Shown in pieces: positions 1-6,493 of a stretch of 9,198 bases of DNA. How positions within the stretch are numbered: the first letter of the stretch is position 1; each line of letters starts with the position of its first letter. A program made the translations under genes and the position numbers. The stretch covers positions 1 through 9,198 of the forward strand of contig SXPO01000026.1 of NCBI GenBank assembly GCA_005793285.1, given 5' to 3'. The notes beneath the pieces were generated by a model that did not search any database, was not told the origin of the DNA, and saw only the letters and a program-made list of their open reading frames with translations. The stretch comes from Nitrospiraceae bacterium. Lineage in GTDB: Bacteria; Nitrospirota; Nitrospiria; Nitrospirales; Nitrospiraceae.

Positions 1-188
1 CGGCAGGGGGAAACCGGGCCCCCTCACTCAAAAGCTACACGAACTGTTTATTGGAGCGCGGGAACGTTTTGGGGAAATGGCTTCCCCCCTCTAAGTCCGG
101 AACTTCTTGTTTTCACATCCACTTTCATTCCATCCAAGAGGTACAAGATCTGCCTTCTCCTTGACAGGGGATTGAAGACTGTTATCGG
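1..188. other. Left-edge region without a supported gene
   Basis: No convincing start with ribosome binding site is seen. Two short GC-rich inverted repeats occur: AGGGGG/CCCCCT at 5-10 and 19-24, and GGGGAA/TTCCCC at 71-76 and 82-87. Neither is followed by a T-run. One plus-strand frame is open from the window edge to about 187 and contains FIPSKRYKI near 121-147. This could be the remnant of the missing N-terminal part of the transglycosylase, but the similarity is too weak to assign. Confidence 0.3.
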
Positions 189-644
189 TTGACCATGCCG
201 AAACCAAGACAACCTTTGCACCCGGCGCTCATTCGAGCCGTCATCAAAGCCGAATCGGGATTCGATCCTCAAGCCGTGTCACGGGCAGGGGCAGTCGGTC
301 TCATGCAGCTGATGCCGCAACCCGCCGCTCAAATGGATGTGCGAGATCTATACGATCCTGAAGACAATACCGGCGGAGGAACGAAATACCTCCGACAGCT
401 GCCGGATCGATTTCGCGGGAACCTCCCGCTTGCGCTGGCAGCTGATACCGCAGGCGAGCAGGCCATCGACCGCTACCGGACCTTTCCGCCGATCACTGAA
501 ACCCAGCAGTACGTCCGCAAGATGTTGCGTTATTACCGGGGCTTTCTCACGCGAGACCTTGCCGCGACCGGCCACGTAATTGCGTCTTCGGAGACGGTAG
601 CGCAACCACCTGCCCAGAGTGTTTCTGCTGCTCCTGCCCAATAG
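189..644 (+). CDS. Short lytic transglycosylase (SLT) domain protein, probably truncated or decaying
   Basis: The 151-residue product matches the Slt/MltE-type lysozyme-like fold that cleaves peptidoglycan glycan strands. Visible motifs are LHPALIRAVIKAESGFDP (the Glu of ESG is the expected catalytic acid), AGAVGLMQLMP and the C-terminal ETQQYVRKMLRYYRGFL. Two things look wrong. There is no signal peptide or N-terminal region before the SLT domain, although this family is normally exported. The family motif AYNAGE reads ADTAGE, which alters the usual Tyr/Asn of the substrate groove. The start is uncertain: TTG at 189 or ATG at 195, with only a weak GAAG upstream and an in-frame stop at 162. 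The Ala/Pro/Gln-rich tail overlaps the end of nadB on the other strand by 98 nt. The SLT family call is secure. Whether the protein is active or exported is doubtful, and it may be a pseudogene remnant. Confidence 0.6.
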   Translation: MTMPKPRQPLHPALIRAVIKAESGFDPQAVSRAGAVGLMQLMPQPAAQMDVRDLYDPEDNTGGGTKYLRQLPDRFRGNLPLALAADTAGEQAIDRYRTFPPITETQQYVRKMLRYYRGFLTRDLAATGHVIASSETVAQPPAQSVSAAPAQ

Positions 645-2214
645 CCGATTTCTTCACAGACAGTTGGCTATGTTGTTTCCACCCTGGTCGTTTAGATTCT
701 GGAATGTCTGATCGGAAGTGGGCGCCCACACTGTTCTCTCGCCATAACGCCGCTTCCGCCACACAATGCGCCACCTGAACCATGTTCTTAACCTCAAGAT
801 CGGCCCTTCCGGCAAACGACTTCGAAATCATATGTTCCCACCGAGACAGTTGGGCAGTCGCACGAACTAAGGACTCGCGGGAACGAATGATGCCAACTTG
901 GCCCCACATCGTTCGACGAAGCGAATTTCGCATTTTTTCTGTGTCGTCCAGTCGATGCCTCAGCACTTGCCGCAAGGCCGCAACCTGCCCGGACAAATCC
1001 GGCACAGCCTGGCGAGCCGCCCACGCGACAGCAGCAACGCCGGCCCGCATGCCAAAAACCAGTCCTTCCAGCAACGAATTACTCGCCAGCCGATTGGCGC
1101 CGTGCACACCACTGCACGCCACCTCACCAGCCGCAAAAAGGCCCGGCAAGGTCGTCGCGCCGTTGAGATCGGTCCAGACTCCTCCCATCATGTAGTGCGC
1201 GCTCGGCGAAACCGGAATCCATTCTTCCGTGATATCGATATCGTACCGCAGGCAGGTCGAATAAATCGTCGGGAATCGCCGCTTTACAAAGTCCGCTCCC
1301 AGGTGAGTCACATCGAGATACACATGCCGGGATTTGGTCGCCGCCATTTCCGCCCAGATTGCCCGCGCCACGATATCCCTGGGAGCCAAGGCACCCAATG
1401 GATGATACCGTTGCATGAATGCCTCACCCTTATGATTACGCAGCTGCCCTCCTTCACCTCGCATCGCTTCCGAGAGAAGAAACGGCGGGCATGACGGAAG
1501 ATACAGCGCCGTTGGATGAAACTGGACGAACTCTATGTCCTGCAAGAGCGCCCCTGCACGAAAGGCCATGGCCATACCGTCGCCAGTCGCGTTCGGCGGA
1601 TTCGTCGTCCGAGCATAGATTTGGCCGGCCCCGCCCGTTGACAGCACGACCGCTTTGGCGGGCAAGATGAATTGCTCACCCGAATGCTCGTCCAGCACTA
1701 CAGCGCCGCAACATCGGCCGTCTTCCACAACGAGATCCACAGTAAAATGGAAGTCCATCCGATGAATCCGTTTCTGCCGATGGGCTTGCGCCATCAATAC
1801 GCGCACCATTTCATTCCCTGTCGCATCGCCTTGGGCACGGAGAATCCGGCTACGGCTATGCGCGGCTTCCCGAGCGAACGCGAACTTGCCCCCTGCTTTA
1901 TCAAATTTCGCTCCCCATCGAATCAGCTCCTGAATACGATCCGGCCCTTCCTCGACGAGAACCCGCACCGCTTCTCGCCGGCATAGCCCGTGTCCCGCTT
2001 TCACCGTATCCGTCAGATGGATCGCCACGTCGTCTTCTTCACTCAGCGCCACCGCCACGCCCCCTTGCGCAAAAATGGAGGCGCTCTGTAAGGGGTGGCC
2101 CTTGGTGAGCATAATCACCCGGCCTTCCCGGCTGAGATCGAGCGCCGCGCGGAGTCCGGCGACTCCACTGCCGATGACAAGAAAATCCGCTGGTGGTGGA
2201 GTAGCCCGCTGCAT
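547..2214 (-). CDS. nadB: L-aspartate oxidase (NadB)
   Basis: This flavoenzyme oxidises L-aspartate to iminoaspartate, the first step of de novo NAD synthesis; NadA then makes quinolinate. The 555-residue length is close to the usual 530-540. The N-terminal FAD-binding motif GSGVAGLRAAL starts at residue 15, and ASIFAQGGVAVAL follows near 45. Active-site signatures of the succinate dehydrogenase/aspartate oxidase flavoprotein family are present: QFHPTAL (His233), EAMRGEGG (about 250), APRDIVARAI (Arg279), SAHYMMGG (His340) and GANRLASNSLLEG (Arg375). The helical C-terminal domain is complete to about HFRSDIPESKRPGWKQHS. The last 35-40 residues are a basic, Ser/Gln-rich tail not typical of the family, read antisense to the transglycosylase ORF. 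The ATG lies 6 nt after the stop of the upstream lipoprotein-like gene, so the two are likely co-transcribed. No strong Shine-Dalgarno is visible. nadA and nadC are not in the window. Confidence 0.96.
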   Translation of the reverse strand: MQRATPPPADFLVIGSGVAGLRAALDLSREGRVIMLTKGHPLQSASIFAQGGVAVALSEEDDVAIHLTDTVKAGHGLCRREAVRVLVEEGPDRIQELIRWGAKFDKAGGKFAFAREAAHSRSRILRAQGDATGNEMVRVLMAQAHRQKRIHRMDFHFTVDLVVEDGRCCGAVVLDEHSGEQFILPAKAVVLSTGGAGQIYARTTNPPNATGDGMAMAFRAGALLQDIEFVQFHPTALYLPSCPPFLLSEAMRGEGGQLRNHKGEAFMQRYHPLGALAPRDIVARAIWAEMAATKSRHVYLDVTHLGADFVKRRFPTIYSTCLRYDIDITEEWIPVSPSAHYMMGGVWTDLNGATTLPGLFAAGEVACSGVHGANRLASNSLLEGLVFGMRAGVAAVAWAARQAVPDLSGQVAALRQVLRHRLDDTEKMRNSLRRTMWGQVGIIRSRESLVRATAQLSRWEHMISKSFAGRADLEVKNMVQVAHCVAEAALWRENSVGAHFRSDIPESKRPGWKQHSQLSVKKSAIGQEQQKHSGQVVALPSPKTQLRGRSRQGLA

Positions 2215-2220
2215 GGATGG

Positions 2221-2742
2221 CTATCGCGGAGCAGGCTTGGGTGGTGGAATCTCGGACAGCGCTTGCTTCGTTTTCATGCCGAACGGCAGATCGCCTTGAA
2301 TATCGCGCAGCAGAACCGACTGGGTTCCGGCCCACTGTAGCCGTGTATGGCCTCGCTGCCGCATACCCGCATCATCAGCATGCTTTTTCCACACACCTTG
2401 CCAACGAACATATACGTCAATATTGTCGCCTTCAAGGATGACCCGCTCGACTTTGAATTCGAGCGAGATCGCGTGAAAGGCCTCGAAGTCCGCCTCGACT
2501 TGATGCTGCAACGATTCGAGGTGATTCAACGGCGCCATCACGGCTCGAAACGCGGAATGATTTTTCTTCTGATACGCATCCCGGAGCGATTCCACTGCCC
2601 GATCGATACGCTGCATCCGTTCATAATCCGCAGGATACTGAAGCGTCTTCGACGAACAGCTACCCGCGGCAAGGGCACACAGCACAACCCATCCGGCAAG
2701 CGATAGACTCGAACCAGCAAAGCATGCCCTTCTCAGATCCAT
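2221..2742 (-). CDS. Putative lipoprotein or secreted protein with NTF2-like domain, unknown function
   Basis: The 173-residue protein begins with a basic n-region (MDLRR) and a hydrophobic stretch to about residue 27. Cys29 lies in AAGSC, which resembles a lipobox but has Ala instead of Leu/Val/Ile at -3, so it is either a lipoprotein or simply secreted. Residues about 40-150 read like an NTF2/SnoaL-type alpha+beta fold: a helix AVESLRDAYQKKNHSAFRAVM, then strands FKVERVILEGDNIDVYVRWQGVWK and VLLRDIQGDLPF. The C-terminus is proline-rich (IPPPKPAPR). I do not recognise a named family and assign no function. It is the first gene of a probable operon with nadB. A good promoter ends only 7 nt before the ATG (see the promoter entry), and no Shine-Dalgarno is seen, so it may be translated from a leaderless mRNA. 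The NTF2-like assignment is inferred from sequence pattern only. Confidence 0.75.
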   Translation of the reverse strand: MDLRRACFAGSSLSLAGWVVLCALAAGSCSSKTLQYPADYERMQRIDRAVESLRDAYQKKNHSAFRAVMAPLNHLESLQHQVEADFEAFHAISLEFKVERVILEGDNIDVYVRWQGVWKKHADDAGMRQRGHTRLQWAGTQSVLLRDIQGDLPFGMKTKQALSEIPPPKPAPR

Positions 2743-2749
2743 AATTCGC

Positions 2750-2779
2750 AGTATAAGAAGGCAATGAACGGAGGGTCAA
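2750..2779 (-). promoter_or_regulatory. Sigma70-type promoter of the lipoprotein-nadB unit, possibly leaderless
   Basis: On the minus strand, a -35 TTGACC (2774-2779) and a -10 TATACT (2750-2755) are separated by 18 nt. These match the consensus at 5/6 and 5/6 positions. Only 7 nt separate the -10 from the ATG at 2742, so the predicted transcription start falls on or within a base or two of the start codon. Confidence 0.6.
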
Positions 2780-2838
2780 GGGACGCGCTTGCATATCTAT
2801 AGACGAAACGCTGTATCGGCGGTAGTGCAACAGCAGAC

Positions 2839-2867
2839 TTGCATTTTGAACAGAAAGCCTCTAGACT
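2839..2867 (+). promoter_or_regulatory. Candidate promoter for the bS22-like gene
   Basis: TTGCAT (2839-2844) and TAGACT (2862-2867) are separated by 17 nt and lie 24 nt upstream of the ATG at 2892. The match is modest (3/6 and 4/6), but position and spacing fit. It would give a 5' leader of about 18 nt carrying the GGGAG ribosome binding site at 2878-2882. Confidence 0.35.
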
Positions 2868-2891
2868 CCCGCTCCCTGGGAGACACACAGT

Positions 2892-2987
2892 ATGTCGAGC
2901 GTGTTGAAAAAGCGCCGGAAGAAAATGCGCAAGCACAAGTATAAGAAGCTGCGCCAGCGCCAAAAATTCCTTCGCCGTAAAAGCTAA
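2892..2987 (+). CDS. Small ribosomal subunit protein bS22 homologue (AURKAIP1/COX24 domain micro-protein)
   Basis: This is a 31-residue, extremely basic protein (10 Lys, 7 Arg) beginning MSSVLKKRRKKMRKHKYKKL and ending RQKFLRRKS. The pattern closely follows mycobacterial bS22 (xSVxKKRRKxMxKKKxRKLxRRxxxxRRK) and the C-terminal AURKAIP1/COX24 (mS38) domain of mitochondrial small-subunit proteins. The known homologues bind 16S/12S rRNA in the small subunit. Length is typical, since mycobacterial bS22 is 33 residues. A GGGAG Shine-Dalgarno sits 9 nt before the ATG, and a candidate promoter lies just upstream. It is the first gene to the right of the divergent promoter region and is followed after 27 nt by a small gene broken by frameshift, probably on the same transcript. 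At 96 nt it falls below the length cut-off of most gene finders. The ribosomal role here is inferred from homology. Confidence 0.9.
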   Translation: MSSVLKKRRKKMRKHKYKKLRQRQKFLRRKS

Positions 2988-3014
2988 TTGCCGTCTACAA
3001 TGCAGGAGGACGCC

Positions 3015-3235
3015 TTGGCCGATGGCAGAAGGGTTCGGATTCGCATTCAGACGGTAAACTGCACGTACGTGGGCGATTTCTTGGTTCCTCCAATGCGTAA
3101 TTGTATCTCTGCGCGTCTCTTAACAAAGAGACGCGCATGTTCGTCCGCCTGACTGATGTCGTCATTGGCGAGAAGGATCGGACTGACTTCATCGCGATCA
3201 TTAAGAATCTCCTCGAGTCAGTCGTCCAACTCTGA
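3015..3235 (+). pseudogene. Small conserved-type protein (possibly DUF6812-like) interrupted by a one-base frame change
   Basis: An AGGAGG ribosome binding site (3004-3009) sits 5 nt before a TTG start at 3015. An in-frame ATG at 3000 is also possible but has no good site. The first frame reads LADGRRVRIRIQTVNCTYVG, then DFLVPPMRNCIS up to about 3110, and afterwards becomes implausible, ending at the TGA at 3150. The -1 frame then reads LNKETRMFVRLTDVVIG, EKDRTDFIAIIKN and LLESVVQL, ending at the TGA at 3233-3235. Joined, the parts give one coherent protein of about 73 residues, a beta-rich N-terminal half and an N-K-N-L-x-E-S-type C-terminal helix. From memory this resembles small Nitrospirota/deltaproteobacterial proteins of the DUF6812 kind; that name needs a database check. 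The break lies inside a perfect palindrome (3110-3137). It could be a real mutation, a sequencing error or, less likely, recoding. Confidence 0.6.
3110..3137. repeat. Perfect 12-bp inverted repeat with 4-nt loop at the frameshift point
   Basis: The left arm TGCGCGTCTCTT (3110-3121) and right arm AAGAGACGCGCA (3126-3137) are exact reverse complements around the loop AACA. There is no T-run after either arm, and the repeat lies inside a coding region, so it does not look like an intrinsic terminator. Confidence 0.9.
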
Positions 3236-3339
3236 TCCTCGTCCAGCGCCGTTCTTGCCTGGTTACGCCCTATTCTTCAAAATGTGATGGATACTCGATC
3301 AGTGGCTTCTGCCGCCTTCCTCATGCCTCGTGACCTGCC
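3236..3339 (+). other. Intergenic region upstream of the ABC exporter
   Basis: This 104-nt gap is where a promoter for the exporter would be expected. The only candidate is weak: TTGCCT (3255-3260) and CAAAAT (3278-3283) with a 17-nt spacer. No Shine-Dalgarno is seen before the ATG at 3340. Confidence 0.25.
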
Positions 3340-5070
3340 ATGCTGATCTTCAAACGGTTCCTACCGTTCGTTCGACCCTATCTGTCGCGCATGCTGCTGG
3401 GAAGCCTGCTCGTCATGGGCGTGGCAGCCATCAATCTGGCCTTGCTCCGACTCGCAGGTATGCTTTGGGATCTCATCACCGTCCAGCATGACGGCGTCAG
3501 GATGACGGAATTGATCGGCATATTCCTTGGTCTGGTTGTGCTCCAAGGCCTCTGTGCAATGGGGCATAGTTATCTGACTGCCTGGGTGTCTCAGCGAATC
3601 GTCGCTGACTTTCGCCGATATCTGTTTCGCCACTTGCAAACATTGGACATCGGATTTTTCGCCCGCCGCCGCACCGGCGAACTGCTGTCACGGCTGATGA
3701 GCGACGTCACGGTTATTCAATCAGTCGTGACGGAAACGCCCATCGACAGCGCAAAACAACTCGTCACATTCGTAGGTGGAATCGCGTTTCTTCTCACAAT
3801 GAATTGGCGTCTCTGTCTCCTAATCCTGGTCGTGCTCCCCGTGCTGGTGCTGGTGGCGAAAATTTTCGGGCGCAAGCTCAAGGCGCTCTCGACCTCGCTT
3901 CAAGACCATACCGCCGCACTCAGTACATTGGCGGAAGAAGTGATCTCCGGCATTCGCATCGTCAAATCGTTTGTCCAGACCAAACGAGAAGAAGCCCGCT
4001 TCTCCAATCAGATAGACCGCACACTGGAACTCACGATGCGGCGGGCCGGCATCATGGCGCTGTTCATTCCGGTGATCAGCCTGCTCACGTTCTCGGCCGC
4101 AGCCGCCGTCATGTGGTACGGAGGCCGCCAAGTCATCGAGGGTACAGTCACCCCCGGCGACCTGTTCGCCTTTGTCTTGTTCGCCGGTATCCTGATCGGC
4201 CCCTTCAGCTCGGCAGCCCGTGTGTTTGCGCAAGTGAAAGAAGCGCAAGGCGCGATGCAACGGGTGTTTGAAATTCTGGATGTCCGCCCAGACATCCACG
4301 ATCAGCCCGGCGCAAAAGCCCTTTCATCAGTCGACGGCCACGTGCGCTTCGAAGGAGTCGGCTTCGCCTACGACGCTCGCACCCCCGTGCTCTCACATCT
4401 GTCATTCGAGGCCAAACCCGGCGAGATCATCGCCTTTGTCGGACCGACCGGCGCCGGCAAAACTACCGTCATTAATCTGCTCCACCGATTCTACGATCCG
4501 ACCGACGGACGCATCACTGTTGATGGGCATGATATGCGCCAGGTGAGCGTCGAGAGCTGGTATCGGCAGCTGGCACTCGTCCCGCAAGAAACGATTCTGT
4601 TCGGTGGAACAATCCTCGACAATATCCGTTATGGGAATCCGGACGCGGATGACGCGGCGGTGCGGGAAGCCAGCCAAGCCGCGCATGCGCATGACTTCAT
4701 CATGGACTGCCCCGATGGCTATCAGACCATCGTCGGTGAAAAAGGCGTCAATCTTTCCGGCGGACAGAGTCAGCGCATCGCGATTGCGCGGGCGATTCTC
4801 AAAAACCCGCGCATCCTGTTATTGGACGAGGCCACGTCGTCGCTCGACACCGAATCGGAACGGCTGGTGCAGGAGGCCCTGGAGCGATTGATGAAGGGAC
4901 GAACCACCTTCGTCGTGGCCCATCGGCTATCGACTATTCAGCGCGCCGACCGCATTCTTGTGTTGGACAAGGGCAGGCTAGTGGAAGACGGCACACACAA
5001 CCAGCTGATGGAACGCAGGGGCTTGTACCACTACCTCTATACGATCCGGCTCAATGAGCCGACCGCGTGA
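3340..5070 (+). CDS. MsbA-type ABC exporter, fused permease and ATPase
   Basis: This 576-residue half-transporter would work as an inner-membrane homodimer, exporting lipids, lipid A core or other hydrophobic compounds. The N-terminal type-1 exporter domain has six predicted membrane segments, at about 16-40, 57-79, 138-154, 157-175, 238-260 and 273-293, with the family-typical FFARRRTGELLSRLMSD loop near 106. The ATPase domain (about 335-570) is complete: Walker A GPTGAGKTT (368-376), Q-loop Gln416 in VPQETILFGGTILDNI, signature LSGGQ (472-476), Walker B ILLLDEATSSLD (Asp496, Glu497) and switch His528 in VAHRLSTI. All catalytic residues are intact and the length is typical. The ATG is the first possible start, because an in-frame TGA lies 9 nt upstream. 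No clear Shine-Dalgarno is seen. The gene stands alone between a small gene and a convergent secreted-protein gene. MsbA is the closest well-known relative, but the substrate cannot be read from sequence. Confidence 0.93.
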   Translation: MLIFKRFLPFVRPYLSRMLLGSLLVMGVAAINLALLRLAGMLWDLITVQHDGVRMTELIGIFLGLVVLQGLCAMGHSYLTAWVSQRIVADFRRYLFRHLQTLDIGFFARRRTGELLSRLMSDVTVIQSVVTETPIDSAKQLVTFVGGIAFLLTMNWRLCLLILVVLPVLVLVAKIFGRKLKALSTSLQDHTAALSTLAEEVISGIRIVKSFVQTKREEARFSNQIDRTLELTMRRAGIMALFIPVISLLTFSAAAAVMWYGGRQVIEGTVTPGDLFAFVLFAGILIGPFSSAARVFAQVKEAQGAMQRVFEILDVRPDIHDQPGAKALSSVDGHVRFEGVGFAYDARTPVLSHLSFEAKPGEIIAFVGPTGAGKTTVINLLHRFYDPTDGRITVDGHDMRQVSVESWYRQLALVPQETILFGGTILDNIRYGNPDADDAAVREASQAAHAHDFIMDCPDGYQTIVGEKGVNLSGGQSQRIAIARAILKNPRILLLDEATSSLDTESERLVQEALERLMKGRTTFVVAHRLSTIQRADRILVLDKGRLVEDGTHNQLMERRGLYHYLYTIRLNEPTA

Positions 5071-5118
5071 GCGTGACCGAGTAGGGCGTGAGCCTATCGA
5101 TGGAACCGGACGGAGAGA

Positions 5119-5772
5119 TTACCGCACCTTGGAGAAGTCGGCGTGGATTCTGGCTTCTTGCCCGTCTTGAAGATTCACAACGAAGACCGACTTGGCGTTC
5201 GGATCGAACTGCTCGTAGGCGAAGAGCGCGGTGAAGCGGGAGCGGAAGGCCGGGCCCTGGCCTTCGTTCTTTCGTCCTCGTTCGGCCTTGCCGACGTCGA
5301 TAGACTTGATCCGCTTAGAACCTTGCTGCAGCTCGATGACGGCCCCTTCGGCAAAATACTCGTCATCGCCGCAGAGCTGAACCTCGACTTCCATATTGGG
5401 CATGTCCATGACCTTCTTGATGAACTCTTCGGGCATGCGCACGTCGATCTTTCGTTTCTTGGATTCCACCGCCTCCTGCCGACCGAACGCTTCCAACCGA
5501 TATCGCTTGGTGCGCAAGATCGCACTCGCACTGCAAGGATCTTTCTCCGGATCGGCTCCCACGCGGGCGGCCAATGAGGCCTGCTGCAACACTTTCTTCA
5601 CATCCTCGGGTAGATTGGCTTTTTCCATCGGGATTCGGCCGGTTTCAAGAGCTTTTTGGGCGTCTTGTGCAGATAGTTTGACATCGATGGCCCAAGCCAT
5701 CCCGATCCCCATCATCCAGACTCCAATGAGGCTAGCCGCTCCCCACACTCTTTTATGTCCGTAGAAATTCAT
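5119..5772 (-). CDS. Secreted (periplasmic) protein of unknown function
   Basis: The 217-residue product starts with a clear Sec signal peptide: MNFYGHKRVW, a hydrophobic stretch to about residue 26, and a likely cleavage after AWA (28). The mature part is charged and mostly soluble. It has a short helical region (about 34-72, including LPEDVKKVLQQASLAARVG) followed by strand-like segments such as MEVEVQLCGDDEYFAEGAVIEL, SIDVGKAE and SVFVVNLQDGQEARIHADF. Two cysteines remain in the mature protein (80 and 134) and could form a disulfide. No family was recognised. The ATG at 5772 was chosen because AAAGGA lies 4-5 nt upstream. An alternative in-frame ATG at 5796 would add 8 residues but lacks a good site. 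It has its own promoter at the end of maf and faces the ABC exporter tail-to-tail across 48 nt. Confidence 0.8.
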   Translation of the reverse strand: MNFYGHKRVWGAASLIGVWMMGIGMAWAIDVKLSAQDAQKALETGRIPMEKANLPEDVKKVLQQASLAARVGADPEKDPCSASAILRTKRYRLEAFGRQEAVESKKRKIDVRMPEEFIKKVMDMPNMEVEVQLCGDDEYFAEGAVIELQQGSKRIKSIDVGKAERGRKNEGQGPAFRSRFTALFAYEQFDPNAKSVFVVNLQDGQEARIHADFSKVR

Positions 5773-5831
5773 ACCATCCTTTATCATGACTGACATGCAC
5801 CGAGCCTGTTGAGAAGTGAAAAACCCCGTGC

Positions 5832-5860
5832 ATTGTAGGAGAACTGCCCCCCTGATTCAA
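5832..5860 (-). promoter_or_regulatory. Sigma70-type promoter for the secreted-protein gene
   Basis: On the minus strand, TTGAAT (5855-5860) and TACAAT (5832-5837) are 17 nt apart, matching consensus at 4/6 and 5/6. The -35 begins directly after the maf stop codon. It predicts a leader of about 50 nt before the ATG at 5772, so this gene need not depend on the upstream operon. Confidence 0.5.
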
Positions 5861-5866
5861 TCAGGG
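5850..5866. repeat. Short hairpin overlapping the maf stop and the promoter
   Basis: CCCTGAT and ATCAGGG form a 7-bp stem around TCA. On the maf strand the hairpin is followed by a G-run, not a T-run, so a terminator function is weakly supported. It also overlaps the -35 of the downstream promoter and could be an operator, or chance. Confidence 0.35.
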
Positions 5867-6493
5867 TGTGAACCGGCTCCAGTTGGGATAGGGTTTTCGC
5901 CGATACAATTCTTCGAGATCCGACAGGACAGAGTAACCAGCGGCACGCAGCAGCCTGGCCGATACCTGTAAGGGCAACCCGACCACTGCCGTATAATCGC
6001 CGTCGATCGCTTCGATCAAGTCAGCGCCCTGGCCTTGAATTGAATAGGCCCCGGCTTTTCCCAGCGATTCACCGGTCGCGAGATACCGCTCGACCGCACC
6101 ACCGATATCCGGCTTCATAGACACAGTGGTCGTCGCGACTTCGACGACGTCGATCCCCCGTACTCGACTGCACAAGGCCACTGCCGTGTGGACAACATGT
6201 GGCCGACCAGCCAGGCTCGTCAGCATGGCTCGCGCATCCTTCAGATCACGCGGCTTACCCAAGAGACAGCCATTCGACTCAATCACAGTATCGCTGCCGA
6301 GCACCAGATCTTCCGGACGCGTGCGGGCCACCGATCGCGCTTTTTCCAGAGCGAACCGAGCCACCTGTTCAAGAGGCGAGAGATCTGGGATCGGCCGCTC
6401 GACAAATGTCGGAGGACAGACCTCGAACGAGAGCCCTAACAGCGACAGTAATTCCCTGCGCCGGGGGGATGTGGATGCCAGGACTAGCCGCAT
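5861..6493 (-). CDS. maf: Maf-family nucleoside triphosphate pyrophosphatase (dTTP/UTP type)
   Basis: The 210-residue cytosolic enzyme hydrolyses non-canonical or surplus nucleotides to the monophosphate plus pyrophosphate. Maf motifs are all present: N-terminal LASTSPRRRELL (5-16, triphosphate-binding Ser/Arg/Arg/Glu), Lys51 in FALEKA, GSDTV with the expected catalytic Asp68, GKP (79-81), and AGAYSIQGQGADLIEAIDGDYTAVVGLPL (about 147-175). The AYSIQG and VGLPL signature points to the YhdE-like dTTP/UTP subgroup rather than the m7GTP subgroup (YceF). The C-terminal 30 residues, with LYRRKPYPNWSRF, extend slightly past the core fold. The ATG overlaps the end of the dus gene by 10 nt with no independent Shine-Dalgarno, which indicates translational coupling. 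It is the last gene of the MNIO-dus-maf operon. Confidence 0.93.
   Translation of the reverse strand: MRLVLASTSPRRRELLSLLGLSFEVCPPTFVERPIPDLSPLEQVARFALEKARSVARTRPEDLVLGSDTVIESNGCLLGKPRDLKDARAMLTSLAGRPHVVHTAVALCSRVRGIDVVEVATTTVSMKPDIGGAVERYLATGESLGKAGAYSIQGQGADLIEAIDGDYTAVVGLPLQVSARLLRAAGYSVLSDLEELYRRKPYPNWSRFTP

Noticed and set aside
71..87. Hairpin GGGGAA/TTCCCC as a terminator
   Set aside because: Short stem, no T-run following on either strand.
48..272. Minus-strand ORF of 74 codons
   Set aside because: No recognisable domain and no ribosome binding site; it runs antisense to the start of the transglycosylase ORF and looks like a chance reading frame.
3110..3137. Intrinsic terminator
   Set aside because: The stem is perfect, but no T-run follows on either strand and it lies within coding sequence.
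3105..3137. Programmed -1 ribosomal frameshift signal
   Set aside because: No X-XXY-YYZ slippery heptamer lies 5-9 nt before the stem; mutation or sequencing error is simpler.
2995..3201. Minus-strand ORF of 68 codons opposite the frameshifted small gene
   Set aside because: Composition is unconvincing, and the plus strand here has a strong ribosome binding site and a coherent two-frame protein.
5050..5062. GGCTCA/TGAGCC inverted repeat near the end of the ABC exporter gene
   Set aside because: One-nt loop, within coding sequence, no T-run; not a workable terminator.
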